Below are positions 16,488 to 24,961 of a stretch of 35,504 bases of DNA, one piece after another; the first letter of the stretch is position 1; each line of letters opens with the position of its first letter. Source of the stretch: Rhizobiaceae bacterium (GTDB lineage: Bacteria > Pseudomonadota > Alphaproteobacteria > Rhizobiales > Rhizobiaceae); contig JAIXTO010000213.1 of assembly GCA_027483885.1 (NCBI GenBank), positions 1-35,504 on the forward strand. Reading direction: 5' to 3'. The notes below the pieces were generated by a model, which searched no databases, was not told the DNA's origin, and saw nothing but the letters and a program-made list of their open reading frames with translations. The translations under genes and the position numbers were made by a program.

Positions 16488-16630
16488 ATTATGAACATTT
16501 TTTAGGCATAAGCAGACAAAAGGCAGCGAGCTTTCGTGCGCCTGCGTGTTCAAGCAATCACTGAAACGTGACGTGACTGAAAAGGTCGTCCCTCGCCTGC
16601 CGCCGGGCCTGTGTTAGACTTCATCACCGA

Positions 16631-17464
16631 GTGCTTGTGACGGGATTGCCCATGCTTGCCACACTTGCCATGCTCATGAGCCTTAGCGCTTTACCACACG
16701 CAGCACCCGCGCAAGGTGGCGCCGGCGTCGAGACAGCGGCGGTCCAACCGTCAAGCGGCGATGTCGATGTGGAACTGGTGCTGGCCGTCGATACCTCGCG
16801 CTCCATGGATTACGAGGAAGTGCGCATCCAGCGCGAGGGCTACATCAATGCCCTCCAGCACGCCGAATTCATCAATGCCGTGCGCGGCGGATTGATCGGA
16901 AAAATTGCCATTTCCTATTTCGAATGGGCCGGCGAGGTGGACCCGGCGTCGGTGATCGACTGGCAGGTGATCGAAACGCCTGAAGATGCTGCAGCCTTTG
17001 CCGCAAAACTTGCCGCCCGCCCGATTGCCACCCAGCGCCGCACCTCGATTTCGGCGGCCATCGCCTATGGCGCGACCAGCATCGTCGCCAATCCCTATCG
17101 CGGCATGCGCCAGGTGATCGACGTCTCCGGTGACGGCCCGAACAATATCGGCGGCCCCGTGGAAACTGCCCGCGACAAGGCGGTGGAGGCCGGCATCATC
17201 ATCAACGGCCTTGCCATCATGCTGCGCCCGTCCGGCACAACAGGCGGCCTCGACAAATATTACGGCGATTGCGTCATCGGCGGCCCCGGCTCTTTCGTAC
17301 TGCCGGTCCACACACCGGAAGATTTTTCCGTCGCCATCCGCCGCAAGCTGGTGATGGAAGTGAGCGGCCTGACATCCCCAAAAATCCACCGCATCGCAGC
17401 CCCCGCCACAAAAACCGATTGCCTGATGGGCGAAAACCAGTGGCGTGAGTTTTTTGATCCGTGA
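16631..17464 (+). CDS. Secreted DUF1194 (von Willebrand factor A-like) protein
   Basis: A 277-residue exported protein. An N-terminal hydrophobic signal sequence (MLATLAMLMSLSALPHAAPAQ) is followed by a DUF1194 domain from about residue 38: VDVELVLAVDTSRSMDYEEV contains a MIDAS-like DxSxS metal motif (DTSRS), and later VIDVSGDGPNN gives the second vWA-type acidic segment. Such proteins occur widely in rhizobia without a proven role. The start is GTG at 16631, or ATG at 16652, which gives a tighter signal peptide; neither has a strong ribosome site. It is divergent from the guanidine operon and convergent with the SDR gene; a link to guanidine use is not supported. Confidence 0.85.
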   Translation: MLVTGLPMLATLAMLMSLSALPHAAPAQGGAGVETAAVQPSSGDVDVELVLAVDTSRSMDYEEVRIQREGYINALQHAEFINAVRGGLIGKIAISYFEWAGEVDPASVIDWQVIETPEDAAAFAAKLAARPIATQRRTSISAAIAYGATSIVANPYRGMRQVIDVSGDGPNNIGGPVETARDKAVEAGIIINGLAIMLRPSGTTGGLDKYYGDCVIGGPGSFVLPVHTPEDFSVAIRRKLVMEVSGLTSPKIHRIAAPATKTDCLMGENQWREFFDP

Positions 17465-17479
17465 TCACCTGACCAGGCG

Positions 17480-18259
17480 TTACCGCAACAGCCCCTGCCC
17501 GCCATCCACATAGACGTCCGTGCCGGTCACGTGGCGGGCGGCGTCGGAGGAGAGGAAGAGGATGACGTCGGCCACTTCGGCGCTCGTGCCCGGCTTGCCG
17601 TCGCTGACAGGGATCTCACCGTCCGGAAAGTTGACCGGGACCGCGGTTTCGCCCACGCCGCGTTTCTTGGTGTTGTCATCGATCTCGGTCTCGGTCTGGC
17701 CGGGGCACACGGCGTTGACGCGGATGTGGTGACGCCCGAGTTCCAGCGCCAGTTGCTTGACCATCGCCACCTGCGCCGCCTTCGTTGCCGAATAGGCGGT
17801 GGCGCCGGGGGAGGTGAAGGTGCGGTTGCCGTTGATCGAGGAAACGACAACGATCGCCCCGCCCTTTCGCTTCAGGTGTGGCACGGCATGGTGAAGGGTG
17901 AGGTAAGTGCCGCGCAGGTTCACCGCGATGGTCTTGTCGAATTCTTCCGGCTTCAGATCGTCGATCGGCGCCCACACACCATTGATGCCGGCATTGGCGA
18001 CAACCACGTCCAGCTGGCCGTAATGGTCGATCAGTCTGTCGAGGGCGGCCTTCATCTCCTCATTGCTGGAGACATCAGCGGTCAGCGCCAGCGCATCGCC
18101 GCCTGCGGCACGCAGCTCGCCTGCTGCCTTTTCCAACTCGCTTTGGGTATGGCCTAGAAGCGCCACCCGAGCGCCTGCCTTGGAAAGCGCAAGTGCCGAC
18201 GCCTTGCCAATGCCTGACCCTGCGCCTGTCACCAGTGCGACCTTCGAGCGAAAATCCAT
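17480..18259 (-). CDS. SDR-family NAD(P)-dependent oxidoreductase
   Basis: A 259-residue classical short-chain dehydrogenase/reductase. The Rossmann nucleotide loop TGAGSGIGKA (11-20), NAG motif VVANAG (about 84-89), catalytic Ser in VVSSING and the YxxxK pair in YSATKAA (about residues 156-160) are all present, and the C-terminus ends in the common TGTDVYVDGGQGLL. The lack of an acidic residue right after strand 2 (LLGHTQ) leaves the NAD versus NADP preference open. The substrate cannot be predicted. It is divergent from the MarR/efflux operon, so it may share that control region. It ends 15 bases from the convergent DUF1194 stop. Confidence 0.92.
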   Translation of the reverse strand: MDFRSKVALVTGAGSGIGKASALALSKAGARVALLGHTQSELEKAAGELRAAGGDALALTADVSSNEEMKAALDRLIDHYGQLDVVVANAGINGVWAPIDDLKPEEFDKTIAVNLRGTYLTLHHAVPHLKRKGGAIVVVSSINGNRTFTSPGATAYSATKAAQVAMVKQLALELGRHHIRVNAVCPGQTETEIDDNTKKRGVGETAVPVNFPDGEIPVSDGKPGTSAEVADVILFLSSDAARHVTGTDVYVDGGQGLLR

Positions 18260-18383
18260 GAGCCTGTCCTTTTATCCGTCTCGTCCAATGTTCCAGGCGA
18301 ACGGCAGAGCTGAGCGATGGTTCCTCATCGCTGGGGAACTCGGTCCCGACCAGGGCAAAATGCTGAAACCTGACCATTCGCCC

Positions 18384-18434
18384 TTGACACAGATCCTTAG
18401 CACACTAACTAATAAATCCATTAGCACACTAACC
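18384..18434 (+). promoter_or_regulatory. Promoter with tandem palindromic MarR operator
   Basis: A consensus -35 hexamer TTGACA at 18384 is followed by two identical palindromes TTAGCACACTAA at 18397-18408 and 18421-18432 (TTAG/CTAA arms, 24-base period). Between them, CTAAT and ATTAG form another inverted repeat. This is typical of a MarR-family autoregulatory operator just upstream of the regulator start at 18446. The -10 element is not clear within the repeats. Confidence 0.75.
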
Positions 18435-18445
18435 TTAAGCGTACC

Positions 18446-18904
18446 ATGGAAACCGATCCCAAGCTCACCGCCGATTTTCTCGAAGCGCTGACCAAGGCCA
18501 GCCGCAAGATCCGCACCGCCTTCAACCAGCAGGTGACGGCCAACGGGCTGACCTATCCGCGCGCCCGCGCTCTTCTCAGGCTGTCGCGGCGGGAATGCAT
18601 GCCGCAGAGCGAACTGGCCTATGAACTGGAACTGGAGCAGGCCACGCTCGTTCGCCTGCTGGACCGCATGGAGGAGAACGGCATCATCGAGCGACGACCG
18701 GACCCGAGTGACCGCCGAGTAAAGCAGATTGCCCTGACGGCCCATGGCCGCGAACAGGCTGCCTTCGTGCAGACCATCGGCGAGCGGTTGCGCGGCCGCA
18801 TCTTCGAGGGTCTCGACCCGCAGCAGCTGCGCACCTCGATCGATGTGCTGGAACTGCTCGCCGAGCGTGTTGCCGACCTGGAGATTTTCGATGTCGCGCC
18901 TTGA
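18446..18904 (+). CDS. MarR-family transcriptional regulator
   Basis: A 152-residue winged-helix repressor of the MarR/EmrR family. Helical dimerisation segments flank a central wHTH (about residues 45-110) with MPQSELAYELELEQATLVRLLDRMEENGIIERRPDPSDRRVKQIALT (nt about 18598-18738), including the conserved DRR wing motif. It overlaps the downstream MFS pump gene by 14 bases and lies behind a tandem palindromic operator, so it very likely represses its own operon until a toxic ligand binds. The ligand is unknown; MarR proteins coupled to EmrAB-type pumps usually bind phenolic or other lipophilic compounds. Confidence 0.93.
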   Translation: METDPKLTADFLEALTKASRKIRTAFNQQVTANGLTYPRARALLRLSRRECMPQSELAYELELEQATLVRLLDRMEENGIIERRPDPSDRRVKQIALTAHGREQAAFVQTIGERLRGRIFEGLDPQQLRTSIDVLELLAERVADLEIFDVAP

Positions 18905-20624
18905 AGACGACCAGAAGCCGCATGTTAGCCCGCAAGGCCCGATGGCAGACGATCTTCAGCCGGCTGTCCCCGCGCTGAAGGAACCAGCAAAGCCGCGCCG
19001 CGCCGGGCAGGAGCCGATGCCGGCACCGGCGCCCTTCCAGCCCCGGCCGCCGGCGCTGATGGCGGCCTATATGCTGGCGGCAGCGTTGATTGCACTGACG
19101 CAAGGGCTCGGCCTCAGTCTTCTCTCCAACAATATCCAGCAGGTCGCGGGACCACTGGAGGCGACGCAGGTGGAAGCCACGTGGCTTGTCACTGCCTATA
19201 TGATCCCCAATGCCAGCCTGACGCTGATGCTGTTCAAGCTGCGCGCCCAGTTCGGCCTGCGCAAATTCGCAGAGATTTCCATCCTCGCTTATGCCGCGAT
19301 CAGCCTTGGCCACCTCTGGGTCGACAGTTTTGAAAGCGCACTGGTGCTGCGGTTTTTCGCGGGTGCGGCAGCAGCGCCCATGTCGTCGCTTGCCTTTCTC
19401 TACATGCTGGAAACCGTGCCACCGGCGCGCAAGCTGAACCTCGGGCTTTGTCTTGCGCTGACGGCGCTGGCGCTGCCGACGCCGGTCGCCGGCCTGCTGT
19501 CGCCGGCCCTTCTTGATCTCGGCGGCTGGCATGCGTTTTATCTGCTCGAACTCGGGCTGGCGCTGATCTGTCTTGCAGCCATCTACCGGCTACCGCTCAA
19601 TTCGCCGCCGCGTGCCAAGGTGATCAGTCTGCTCGATATCCTCAGCTACGGGTTCCTCGCCGTCGGGCTCGGCGCCGTTGCCGTGGTGCTCACCGTCGGG
19701 CGGCTCTACTGGTGGGTGGAAGCGCCCTGGATCGGCTGGCTGCTCGTGATCGGCTTTGCAAGCCTCACGGTGATGGCGCTCATCGAGCTGAACCGCCGCA
19801 ACCAGCTTCTCGATATCCGCTGGCTGACGTCGCGCGAGATCGTTCATTTCACCGGCGTGCTTCTCGTCTTCCGGCTCATCCTGTCAGAACAGTCGAGCGG
19901 GGCGATTGGCATGTTCCGCACCATGGGCCTGCTCAGCGACCAGATGCAGGGGCTCTACCTCGTCATTCTCGTCGCAAGCGTGGTCTCGGGCTTTCTCTGC
20001 GCGCTGTTGATGAAGCCCGGCCGCGAGCCGGCCATCCATGCGGCAGCGCTGATCATGCTCGCGCTCGGCAGTTATATGGACAGCGGTTCCACCGTGCTGA
20101 CGCGCCCGGAACAGGTTTATGTCAGCCAGATGCTGATCAGCTTTGCGAGCGGCCTCTTTCTTCCGCCGGCGCTGGCAATCGGCTTTTCGGCAGCGCTCAA
20201 GCGCGGGCCGAATTACGTCCTGAGCTTCATCATCGTGTTCCTCACCACGCAGAAGGTCGGCGGGTATCTGGGCAGCGCGCTCTATGGCACCTTCGTGCAA
20301 CGGCGCGAACAGTTCCATTCGTTCCGACTTGTCTCAAGGCTTGCCGGCTCCGATCCGCTGGTGGCGGCCCGCCTGCAGCAATATGTCGGCGCCTATGCCA
20401 AGGTGACCACAGATCCGCTGCTGCGCAATGCGCAAGGCGCCAGCCTGTTTTCCAAACAGGTGCAGCAGCAGGCCTATGTGCTTGCCTATAACGATGCGTT
20501 CCTGCTGACGGCGCTGCTGGCCTTAGCCGCCCTTGCCGTTCTCGTTCTCCATCTTCTCGTTCGCCACAGAGATCGATGGTTGCCCGGCCGGCCGGCGCCC
20601 AAAGGCGCCACCGCCACCGCCTGA
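18891..20624 (+). CDS. DHA2-type MFS efflux transporter (EmrB-like)
   Basis: A 577-residue drug/proton antiporter of the 14-helix DHA2 family. A proline-rich, hydrophilic N-terminal extension of about 55 residues precedes the first helix (ALMAAYMLAAALIALTQGL). Central features include ATWLVTAYMIPNASL and the antiporter-type segment PTPVAGLLSPALLDLGGWHAF. The start is ATG at 18891 with GGAG upstream, inside the end of the MarR gene. It should work with the HlyD-family adaptor encoded 38 bases downstream to move compounds across the envelope. No outer-membrane TolC-like gene is present here. The substrate is unknown. Confidence 0.93.
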   Translation: MSRLEDDQKPHVSPQGPMADDLQPAVPALKEPAKPRRAGQEPMPAPAPFQPRPPALMAAYMLAAALIALTQGLGLSLLSNNIQQVAGPLEATQVEATWLVTAYMIPNASLTLMLFKLRAQFGLRKFAEISILAYAAISLGHLWVDSFESALVLRFFAGAAAAPMSSLAFLYMLETVPPARKLNLGLCLALTALALPTPVAGLLSPALLDLGGWHAFYLLELGLALICLAAIYRLPLNSPPRAKVISLLDILSYGFLAVGLGAVAVVLTVGRLYWWVEAPWIGWLLVIGFASLTVMALIELNRRNQLLDIRWLTSREIVHFTGVLLVFRLILSEQSSGAIGMFRTMGLLSDQMQGLYLVILVASVVSGFLCALLMKPGREPAIHAAALIMLALGSYMDSGSTVLTRPEQVYVSQMLISFASGLFLPPALAIGFSAALKRGPNYVLSFIIVFLTTQKVGGYLGSALYGTFVQRREQFHSFRLVSRLAGSDPLVAARLQQYVGAYAKVTTDPLLRNAQGASLFSKQVQQQAYVLAYNDAFLLTALLALAALAVLVLHLLVRHRDRWLPGRPAPKGATATA

Positions 20625-20662
20625 TCTCTCATTTGCCCCTTTGCCCCCTTGGAATAGCCGCC

Positions 20663-21730
20663 ATGACCCAGTTTTTTCGTTCCATTGCCACCTATATCGC
20701 GCTCGCCATTGGCCTTGCCGGCGTGCTGATCGTGCTCTTCGTGTTCAACCTGCCGCCCTTCCACGGCAGCATCGAAACCACCAATGATGCCTATGTGCGC
20801 GGTCAGGTGACCCTGATCAGCCCGCAGCTCGCCGGTTATGTGGTGGATGTGCCGCAGAAGGACTACCAGACCGTCAAGACCGGCGACCTGATCGCCAAGA
20901 TCGACGACCGGATCTACGTGCAGAAGCTGGCGCAGGCCAAAGCAGCGCTTGCCAAGGAAGAGGCGTCGCTTTCCAATTCCGCGCAGGCGCGTAAATCCGA
21001 CGAGGCAAAGATCGTTTCGGCCAAGGCTGCCATCGAAAGCGCCAACGCAACGCTGACGGCGGCGCGCACCACGTTCGAGCGCACGCAGGCGCTGCTGGAG
21101 CGCAATATTTCCACGCAGAGCGAACTGGAAAAGAACCGTGCGGCGCTCGATCAGGCCGTCGCAGCTGTTCATCAGGCGGAAGCCGCCGAACTCGTGTCGG
21201 AGCAGGATCTGAACACCACCATCGTCTCCCGCCGTTCGCTGGAAGCCGCCGTCGATAGCGCCCGGGCCGCCGTTGCGCTCGCCGAGATCGACCTGCAGAA
21301 CACCCGCATCACCGCGCCGCAGGATGGCACACTGGGAGAAGTGGCCGCCCGCATCGGCCAGTATGTCTCCGTCGGCACGCAGATTGCCTCGCTGGTGCCC
21401 GAGCACAGCTGGGTGGTGGCGAATTTCAAGGAAACCCAGCTTGCCGGCATGCAGGCCGGCCAGGCGGTCACGTTTACCGTTGATGCGCTCGGCCATCAGG
21501 CGCTGACAGGCCGCATCGAGCGCTTTGCACCGGCGACCGGCTCGGAATTCAGCGTCATCAAATCCGATAACGCCACCGGCAATTTCACCAAGATCGCCCA
21601 GCGCATTCCGGTGCGCATTTCCATCGATCCGGACCAGCCGCTGAAGGACAGGCTGGTGCCCGGCATGTCGGTGGTCGCGCGCATCGATCTGGCGCAAACG
21701 CAACCGGCAGACGACGTTGCGGCGCGCTGA
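20663..21730 (+). CDS. HlyD/EmrA-family membrane fusion protein
   Basis: A 355-residue periplasmic adaptor anchored by one N-terminal helix (IATYIALAIGLAGVLIVLFVF). Next comes the lipoyl-like half motif TTNDAYVRGQVTLISPQLAGYV (nt about 20780-20845), a coiled-coil hairpin rich in Ala, Glu and Lys (about residues 85-200), and the second barrel half NTRITAPQDGTLGE with VGTQIASLVP. It links the MFS pump to an outer-membrane channel. The start is ATG at 20663, preceded by GGA; an in-frame extension upstream overlaps the pump gene and lacks the anchor context. It ends six bases from the convergent permease gene. Confidence 0.94.
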   Translation: MTQFFRSIATYIALAIGLAGVLIVLFVFNLPPFHGSIETTNDAYVRGQVTLISPQLAGYVVDVPQKDYQTVKTGDLIAKIDDRIYVQKLAQAKAALAKEEASLSNSAQARKSDEAKIVSAKAAIESANATLTAARTTFERTQALLERNISTQSELEKNRAALDQAVAAVHQAEAAELVSEQDLNTTIVSRRSLEAAVDSARAAVALAEIDLQNTRITAPQDGTLGEVAARIGQYVSVGTQIASLVPEHSWVVANFKETQLAGMQAGQAVTFTVDALGHQALTGRIERFAPATGSEFSVIKSDNATGNFTKIAQRIPVRISIDPDQPLKDRLVPGMSVVARIDLAQTQPADDVAAR

Positions 21731-21736
21731 GATCTG

Positions 21737-22534
21737 TTATTGCGGCGCGCGGCGCTTCAGGAGGGCATTGGCCGCCACCAGCGCCACGCAGAAAACCGAA
21801 ACGAGGAAAATCGCCCCGGACATGGCATAGATGGTGGGCGATGCGCCGGAATTCATCTTGCCGAACAGCACGACCGGCAGCGTGTTCTGCCGTCCAGCGA
21901 GATAAAAGGCACGGGTAAACTCGTTGAGCGACAGCAGAAACGAGAAGATGAAGGCGCTGACGAGACCAGGCCGGATGAGCGGCAACGTGACATCCCTGAA
22001 CTGCTGCCACCGGCTTGCGCCGAGATCGGCTGCCGCCATCAGATAGGACCGGCGCACCACGGCAAAGCTTGTGAGGATGACGATGAAGGCAAAGGGCAGC
22101 GCCCAGAGCAGGTGCCCGCCGATCACCGTCATCATGCCGGCCTTGATGCCGGCGCGCTGGAAGACGGCAGAAAGCGCCAGCCCCTGGATGACACCCGGCA
22201 CGAACATCGGCAAAAGCACCGTCAGGAACCAGGCGGTGCGCCGCGCATGCAGTTCCACATAGGCAAGCGCTGCCAGAAGCGACAGGCCGGTTGCCAGAAC
22301 GCCAGTGATGGCGGCCACCAGCAGCGATTGTTCCAGCGCTGCGATCAGCTGCTTCTCGCCGACAAGCGCCAGATACCATTTCAGTGTTACATCGGAAACA
22401 TGCGGCAGCGCCGGCTGCAGCGCCGGGTTGAACGAGACGCCGAGAAGATAAAGCGGCGGCGCATAGATCACCAGAAGGCCAAAAGCGGTGATCGCCCAGA
22501 TCATCCCGCGCGACAGAAGACCATCCTGGTTCAT
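21737..22534 (-). CDS. ABC transporter permease, PotC-like
   Basis: A 265-residue inner-membrane permease of the spermidine/putrescine type. The N-terminal helix (MIWAITAFGLLVIYAPPLYLLGVSFN) is followed by the usual pattern of about six helices, and the coupling loop is around LMAAADLGASRWQQFRDVTL. The start is ATG at 22534, which overlaps the PotB-like stop by one base and is preceded by GGGGAGGG; this start gives the normal PotC length. It is the last gene of the hydantoinase/ABC operon. The family name reflects homology only; with HyuAB in the operon the substrate need not be a polyamine. Confidence 0.92.
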   Translation of the reverse strand: MNQDGLLSRGMIWAITAFGLLVIYAPPLYLLGVSFNPALQPALPHVSDVTLKWYLALVGEKQLIAALEQSLLVAAITGVLATGLSLLAALAYVELHARRTAWFLTVLLPMFVPGVIQGLALSAVFQRAGIKAGMMTVIGGHLLWALPFAFIVILTSFAVVRRSYLMAAADLGASRWQQFRDVTLPLIRPGLVSAFIFSFLLSLNEFTRAFYLAGRQNTLPVVLFGKMNSGASPTIYAMSGAIFLVSVFCVALVAANALLKRRAPQ

Positions 22535-23400
22535 CACGACGTGCCCTCCCCGAACAGGCGCGCCAGCCCGAAGCGGGCATTGCCGACCAGCACCACGCAA
22601 AAGATGACCGCCAGAACCACCGAGGAAATGGCAAAGGCCAGCGGATAATTCGCCACCCGCATCACATCATTGATCATGACGGAGACGATGCTGGCGCCGG
22701 CGCCACCCAGCATCTGCACTTCCGTGGACGAACCCGCCACCATGACAAAAACGAAAAGGAAACCGGCAAAGATACCGGAAAAGGTCAGCGGCACGAGAAT
22801 GGTGCGCAGCATGGTCCAGAAGCCGGCGCCGAGATCGCGCGCGGCAACCATCACCACCGGATCGACGCGGCGCATGGAGAGAAGCAGCGGAAAGGTGGCA
22901 AATGGCAGATAGGAGGCGACAAGCCCGAGGATGACGGCGAAGTTGGAAAACAAAAGCCAGTCGAGCGGCGCATCCGTCAGACCCAGATGGATCAGCAGGT
23001 CATTGACGACACCGGTTCGCCCCAGCACCAGCCGCCAGGAAAAGGATCGGATGAGATAAGAGGTGAAGAAGGGAATGGTCATCAGCGCCAGCAGCAGAAG
23101 CGAAAGGCGGCGTCCGGCGAGAAAATGCACCGCGTAAGCAGTCGGCCAGCCAATGAGGAGGCAGATCAGAGCTGTCAGACATGCCTTTGCAAGCGTCGAG
23201 ACAATGACCGTCCAGCGCCCGGCCTCCAGAATGGCACCGTAAGCGGCAAGGTTGAAATCCGGACGGATCCAATAGGTGGCGGGATCCCAGGTCCAGAAAC
23301 TCCACACCACCACCACGATCAAGGGCAGAAAGCCCAGCGCAAGAATGGCCAGAAGCGGCAGCGCCATGAGGGAGAGCGAGGGCGGCAAACGGCGGTTCAT
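22534..23400 (-). CDS. ABC transporter permease, PotB-like
   Basis: A 288-residue inner-membrane permease of the PotB class, with an N-terminal helix (LMALPLLAILALGFLPLIVVVVW), a periplasmic loop (FWTWDPATYWIRPDFNLAAY) and the coupling loop VMVAARDLGAGFWTMLRTI. It pairs with the overlapping PotC-like permease. A gap of about 300 bases with palindromic repeats separates it from the binding-protein gene upstream, so its expression may be partly uncoupled from that gene. Confidence 0.92.
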   Translation of the reverse strand: MNRRLPPSLSLMALPLLAILALGFLPLIVVVVWSFWTWDPATYWIRPDFNLAAYGAILEAGRWTVIVSTLAKACLTALICLLIGWPTAYAVHFLAGRRLSLLLLALMTIPFFTSYLIRSFSWRLVLGRTGVVNDLLIHLGLTDAPLDWLLFSNFAVILGLVASYLPFATFPLLLSMRRVDPVVMVAARDLGAGFWTMLRTILVPLTFSGIFAGFLFVFVMVAGSSTEVQMLGGAGASIVSVMINDVMRVANYPLAFAISSVVLAVIFCVVLVGNARFGLARLFGEGTS

Positions 23401-23470
23401 GGGGTTCCTTGCGATGATAGGGGCGGAGCAGCTTGGGCAGACCGGGACGGTTTGCTGTGTCCCGGAGCAA

Positions 23471-23515
23471 TACCCCCTCTGGCCTGCGGGCCATCTCCCC
23501 CACGAGGGGGGAGAT
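23471..23515. repeat. Palindromic intergenic repeat, copy 1
   Basis: A GC-rich element beginning TACCCCCTCTGGCCTGC with internal hairpins (CTCCCCC pairing with GGGGGAG). It is repeated in inverted orientation at 23617-23661 with about four differences over 46 bases. Elements of this kind are dispersed in rhizobial genomes between genes; they can stabilise or attenuate mRNA. Confidence 0.8.
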
Positions 23516-23573
23516 CAATCCATTGTGGCCTACGCGCCCGTCTTTGCTGATGCAGGCAGGCTTTTCCGTTGAT

Positions 23574-23590
23574 GCTGAAAGCGTTTCAGC
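23574..23590. repeat. Short perfect inverted repeat
   Basis: GCTGAAA and TTTCAGC separated by GCG, lying midway between the two inverted palindromic elements. It could be a small hairpin or a regulator site; no function is shown by the sequence. Confidence 0.5.
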
Positions 23591-23616
23591 CTGTTTGAGG
23601 GGTTAACCGTTCTGCC

Positions 23617-23661
23617 GGTCTCCCCCTTTGTGGGGGAGATGGCCGGCAGGCCAGAGGGGGT
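23617..23661. repeat. Palindromic intergenic repeat, copy 2 (inverted)
   Basis: This is the reverse-complement counterpart of the element at 23471-23515, ending GGCCAGAGGGGGTA, with its own CTCCCCC/GGGGGAG-type hairpin. The pair fills much of the gap between the binding-protein and first permease genes, so transcripts crossing it could fold into one long stem or several small ones. Confidence 0.8.
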
Positions 23662-23701
23662 AAACGCACACGCGCCACCGCCCCAAGGCCCAACCCTACC
23701 C

Positions 23702-24874
23702 TTACGCGTTGCGCAGCTTCTGCCACCATTCTTCGTAAAGCTGGAAATTGTCCGGGCGGCAATTCTGCCAGTAGACCTTGCCGGCAAACTTTGCCTTCAC
23801 ATGGTCGCCCAGCGCCTGCACCTCTTCCGGCTTGTATTCGCCGGGGTTCTTTTTGGCATAGGCGACATTGTTGTCGGTCGGCACCAGATAGCCGCGCGAC
23901 TTGCCCAGCTCGCAGCCGTAGAGACCGCCAAGAAGACCGTTGACGAAGGTATGGGCGACATCGGTCACGCCACGATCGGCAGCGCCCTTCAGAAGCACGG
24001 TATTGTTGCCCCAGCCCTCATAACCTTCGACGGGGGCCGCATATTCCACCTGAAGCCCGCGCTTGCGGCCCTCATAGACAATCGGCTCCCAGCCGGTCAT
24101 GGCATCGACTTCCTGATCGGCCACCAGTTGCACGCCCTGTTCCCAGCCGTTCCAGAAGGTGCGGAACTGGCCATCCTTCTTGTGCTTGATGAGGAATTCC
24201 ATGACGAGGCCAAGTTCGGATTCGGAAAGATTACCCGGATCCTTGATCGGCTGGTTTTCCGATTCCTTCAGATACATGGCGGTGAAGATGGCGCTGTTGA
24301 TCCAGGCATCTTCCATGGCCACCCGGCCCTTGAGCTTCTTGTCGAAGATCACACCGTAGCTGTCGACCTTGCCGAGCTTGTCGGGGCGATAAATGATCGA
24401 ATCGGCGTTGACGACGGTCGGGATGCTGTATTGCTTGCCGTCCTGGCGCAGGTAGGGAATGTCCTTGGCCCACTGCCAGATGCTGTCGTAATTGGGGATC
24501 TTGGTAAGATCCCAGGGGATGATGACGCCCTGGCGCGCCAGTTCCTTTTCCGCGCCGCCCTGAAAACCGCCGACATCGAAAAGCTCGTTGGCATTGCCGG
24601 CGGCAAGGCGGGCAATGACGGGCCCGACATCATTGCCGTTATCGGTAAATTCCGGGGAAACGCCGACCTGGCTTGCAAACTCGCTCCATTTGTCTGCGAT
24701 ATCCAGAGTGGCGGTTGCCCAGAAAGCCACGCTTTTGGGGCTCTGGGCGAATGCCCGCCCCGGTGCCGAAAGGCCACCGACCGAAAGTGCCGCGCCACCG
24801 GCCACCATCAGCTGCAGAAGCTGGCGCCGTTTGATGTTGCTGGCACTGCTGCCAAAATTGCGTCCCTTATCCAT
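23702..24874 (-). CDS. ABC transporter substrate-binding protein, PotD-like, Tat-type signal
   Basis: A 390-residue extracellular solute-binding protein of the spermidine/putrescine (family 1/PotD) group. The N-terminus has a twin-arginine signal: NIKRRQLLQLMVAGGAAL followed by a hydrophobic stretch and an Ala-X-Ala cleavage region (APGRAFAQS near residue 44), so export in folded form is likely. Ligand-domain segments such as SIPTVVNADSIIYRPDKLG and DAMTGWEPIVYEG are typical of the group. GAGGGG precedes the ATG. The ligand is unknown; the operon's hydantoinase genes suggest a cyclic amide or related nitrogen compound. Confidence 0.92.
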   Translation of the reverse strand: MDKGRNFGSSASNIKRRQLLQLMVAGGAALSVGGLSAPGRAFAQSPKSVAFWATATLDIADKWSEFASQVGVSPEFTDNGNDVGPVIARLAAGNANELFDVGGFQGGAEKELARQGVIIPWDLTKIPNYDSIWQWAKDIPYLRQDGKQYSIPTVVNADSIIYRPDKLGKVDSYGVIFDKKLKGRVAMEDAWINSAIFTAMYLKESENQPIKDPGNLSESELGLVMEFLIKHKKDGQFRTFWNGWEQGVQLVADQEVDAMTGWEPIVYEGRKRGLQVEYAAPVEGYEGWGNNTVLLKGAADRGVTDVAHTFVNGLLGGLYGCELGKSRGYLVPTDNNVAYAKKNPGEYKPEEVQALGDHVKAKFAGKVYWQNCRPDNFQLYEEWWQKLRNA

Positions 24875-24940
24875 GCTTTCATTCCCCTCTCTTATTTAAA
24901 AGCCGACCTTGGCCGTCCTAAGCCTAAAATACACGCGCGT

Positions 24941-24961
24941 ACGGCATGGAAATCATGCCGT
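24941..24961 (-). repeat. Hairpin at the ATPase gene end
   Basis: ACGGCATG and CATGCCGT, eight perfect pairs around a five-base loop, span the stop codon of the PotA-like gene, 66 bases before the binding-protein start. There is no U-run on the minus strand, so it is more likely a processing or stability hairpin than a terminator. Confidence 0.5.

Noticed and set aside
18312..18332. AGCGATG/CATCGCT inverted repeat upstream of the SDR gene as an operator
   Set aside because: A single seven-base stem in high-GC sequence; too weak to separate from chance without comparison.
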